22,871 nucleotides of DNA, from positions 1-22,871 of the forward strand of contig JASLFR010000092.1 of NCBI GenBank assembly GCA_030150565.1, given 5' to 3'. Shown here piece after piece: positions 21,860 to 22,871 of this stretch. Below the pieces are notes generated by a model. That model ran no database searches, was not told the origin of the DNA, and worked only from the letters and a program-made list of their open reading frames with translations. Origin of the DNA: Cardiobacteriales bacterium (GTDB lineage: Bacteria; Pseudomonadota; Gammaproteobacteria; Cardiobacteriales; Wohlfahrtiimonadaceae). The translations under genes and the position numbers were made by a program. Positions within the stretch are counted from its first letter, which is position 1. Every line of letters begins with the position of its first letter.

Positions 21860-22675
21860 ATGTCACTACATCAATTAGAGAATTTTATCGCCCGAAAGCC
21901 CACTACCGAGAAGATGCCGCTCCTCTTTTTAGGGCATGGGAGTCCGATGAATGCGATTGAGGAGAATCAGTTTACAAAAGCGTGGCGTAAAGTGGGAGCG
22001 ATGCTTCCCCGCCCCACAGCGATTCTTACCATCTCAGCCCATTGGGAGACGCGCAACACACGGGTCACCGCTATGGAGCGGCCGAAGATTATCTACGACT
22101 TTTACAACTTCCCCCAAGCGCTCTATCAGTATCAATACCCCGCCAGTGGAGATGCTGAGCTCGCCAAAGAGATTCACCACTCTATCAATCAACATATTCT
22201 GCTCGATCATGAGTGGGGGCTCGATCACGGTACATGGTCCGTTTTAGCCCACCTCTATCCCAATGCGGATATCCCCGTTCTGCAATTGAGCCTAAATCAT
22301 GAGCTCTCACCAAATGGGCATTACGAGCTGGCAAAAACACTCAAAAAACTACGCAGGAGAGGGGTGCTTATCTTGGGGAGTGGCAATATTGTGCATAATC
22401 TACGCCTTCTTGATATGAGAAAGAGGGACTCTGGTTTCGATTGGGCTGAAAAGGCGAATGCAGAGATGAGCCGCTGGATTATGGAGCAAGAGCATCAAAA
22501 ATTGATTAACGCAGAAGCATTTGGAGAGGCGTTCCGTTTAGCGATCCCCACCAAGGAGCACTACCTCCCTTTGCTCTATATTCTTGGATTGCAAGAGCAA
22601 GGGGATGAGCTCCATCTCTTCAATAATCGCACGATTGCAGGCTCTCTTTCGATGACCTCACTCATTATCACCTAA
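21860..22675 (+). CDS. ygiD: 4,5-DOPA dioxygenase extradiol (LigB/YgiD family)
   Basis: Non-haem Fe(II) or zinc-dependent enzyme that opens catechol rings next to the diol (DOPA to 4,5-seco-DOPA); the physiological substrate in bacteria is uncertain. 271 residues from ATG 21860, with TTAGGAGG (21848-21855) just ahead; an ATG at 21830 is upstream of this ribosome binding site and less likely. Family motifs are LLFLGHGSPMNAIEEN (His26), SAHWETR (His61), DHGTWSVLAHLYP, ILGSGNIVHNLR, and KEHYLPLLYILG; similarity to E. coli YgiD is present throughout. Its stop overlaps that of the convergent YaiI-family gene. Confidence 0.92.
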   Translation: MSLHQLENFIARKPTTEKMPLLFLGHGSPMNAIEENQFTKAWRKVGAMLPRPTAILTISAHWETRNTRVTAMERPKIIYDFYNFPQALYQYQYPASGDAELAKEIHHSINQHILLDHEWGLDHGTWSVLAHLYPNADIPVLQLSLNHELSPNGHYELAKTLKKLRRRGVLILGSGNIVHNLRLLDMRKRDSGFDWAEKANAEMSRWIMEQEHQKLINAEAFGEAFRLAIPTKEHYLPLLYILGLQEQGDELHLFNNRTIAGSLSMTSLIIT

Positions 22676-22871
22676 TTACGAGCACGATGATGATCCCGCA
22701 ACCAGCGATCGAGCGCATTACTAAAAGCTTGACGATCTTTTGGGGTGAGCGCTTTAGGACCAGCTGTCTGAATTCCGCTTGCTCGTAAATTATCGTGAAA
22801 CTCGCGCATCGTTAATTGCGCCTCAATACTCCCCGATTCGTAAAAAAAGCCTCGAGGATTGAGTGCACTTC
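22672..22871 (-). CDS. yaiI: YaiI/YqxD (UPF0178) family protein, C-terminal part
   Basis: 66 codons on the minus strand, ending in TAG at 22672-22674; the N-terminal part is outside the window. The visible sequence reads LNPRGFFYESGSIEAQLTMR, then REFHDNLRASGIQTAGPKAL and TPKDRQAFSNALDRWLRDHH, which lines up with E. coli YaiI ([43 protein letters not shown]). UPF0178 proteins have a PIN-like fold; their role is not established. The stop codon overlaps the ygiD stop by 3 bases, with no terminator between the two convergent genes. Confidence 0.88.
   Translation of the reverse strand, partial: SALNPRGFFYESGSIEAQLTMREFHDNLRASGIQTAGPKALTPKDRQAFSNALDRWLRDHHRARN

Overview
The window is ordinary chromosomal DNA of a gammaproteobacterium with moderate to low GC. 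The gene set (tmcA, TyrP-type permease, fnr, alx/terC, ybbA-ybbP next to tesA, nadC with an NrtR-like regulator, nfsB, ygiD, yaiI) and the FNR cysteine spacing fit that class. The gene order is not enterobacterial. A small-genome lineage such as the Cardiobacteriales is a guess. No insertion sequence, prophage, integrase or CRISPR array was seen.

Layout. 1-464 (minus): the N-terminal part of TmcA and, upstream of it, a tRNA-Lys(UUU) with its own promoter and terminator. 654-1904 (plus): an aromatic amino acid permease, convergent with an FNR-type oxygen regulator (1977-2696). 2799-3493 (minus): a two-gene small-multidrug-resistance pair in which one subunit lacks the proton-coupling Glu. 3621-6815 (plus): an orphan polyamine-type binding protein with a long acidic tail, a di-haem cytochrome c peroxidase, and a small PepSY protein, all with export signals and each followed by a terminator. 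6914-8052 (minus): an unannotated 50-residue acidic peptide ending in a two-Cys motif, and a WYL-domain regulator with a near-consensus promoter. 8053-8487 is a gene-free AT-rich gap. 8488-9504 (minus): an Alx/TerC manganese exporter homologue. 9779-11290 (plus): a DUF5713 protein and a 252-residue protein of unknown function.

11368-15155: the ybbP-ybbA ABC operon is divergent from the lipase/thioesterase tesA, with only 12 bp between the start codons. 15354-16797: a DIP1984/septicolysin-like protein, an unknown GTG-start protein behind a region rich in inverted repeats, and a ribbon-helix-helix protein. 17038-18933 (minus): an NrtR-like regulator followed by nadC, whose promoter lies inside a large two-part palindrome. 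19090-20046: an exported metallo-beta-lactamase-fold protein with an altered metal motif, divergent from a small methyltransferase. 21032-22871: nfsB, ygiD and the C-terminal end of a YaiI-family protein.

The FNR regulator, peroxidase, Mn exporter and nitroreductase suggest a cell that shifts between oxygen levels and handles oxidants, but none of these genes forms one pathway. The best candidates for something undescribed are the 50-residue peptide, the asymmetric SMR pair, the nadC palindrome and the structured leader before 16081.
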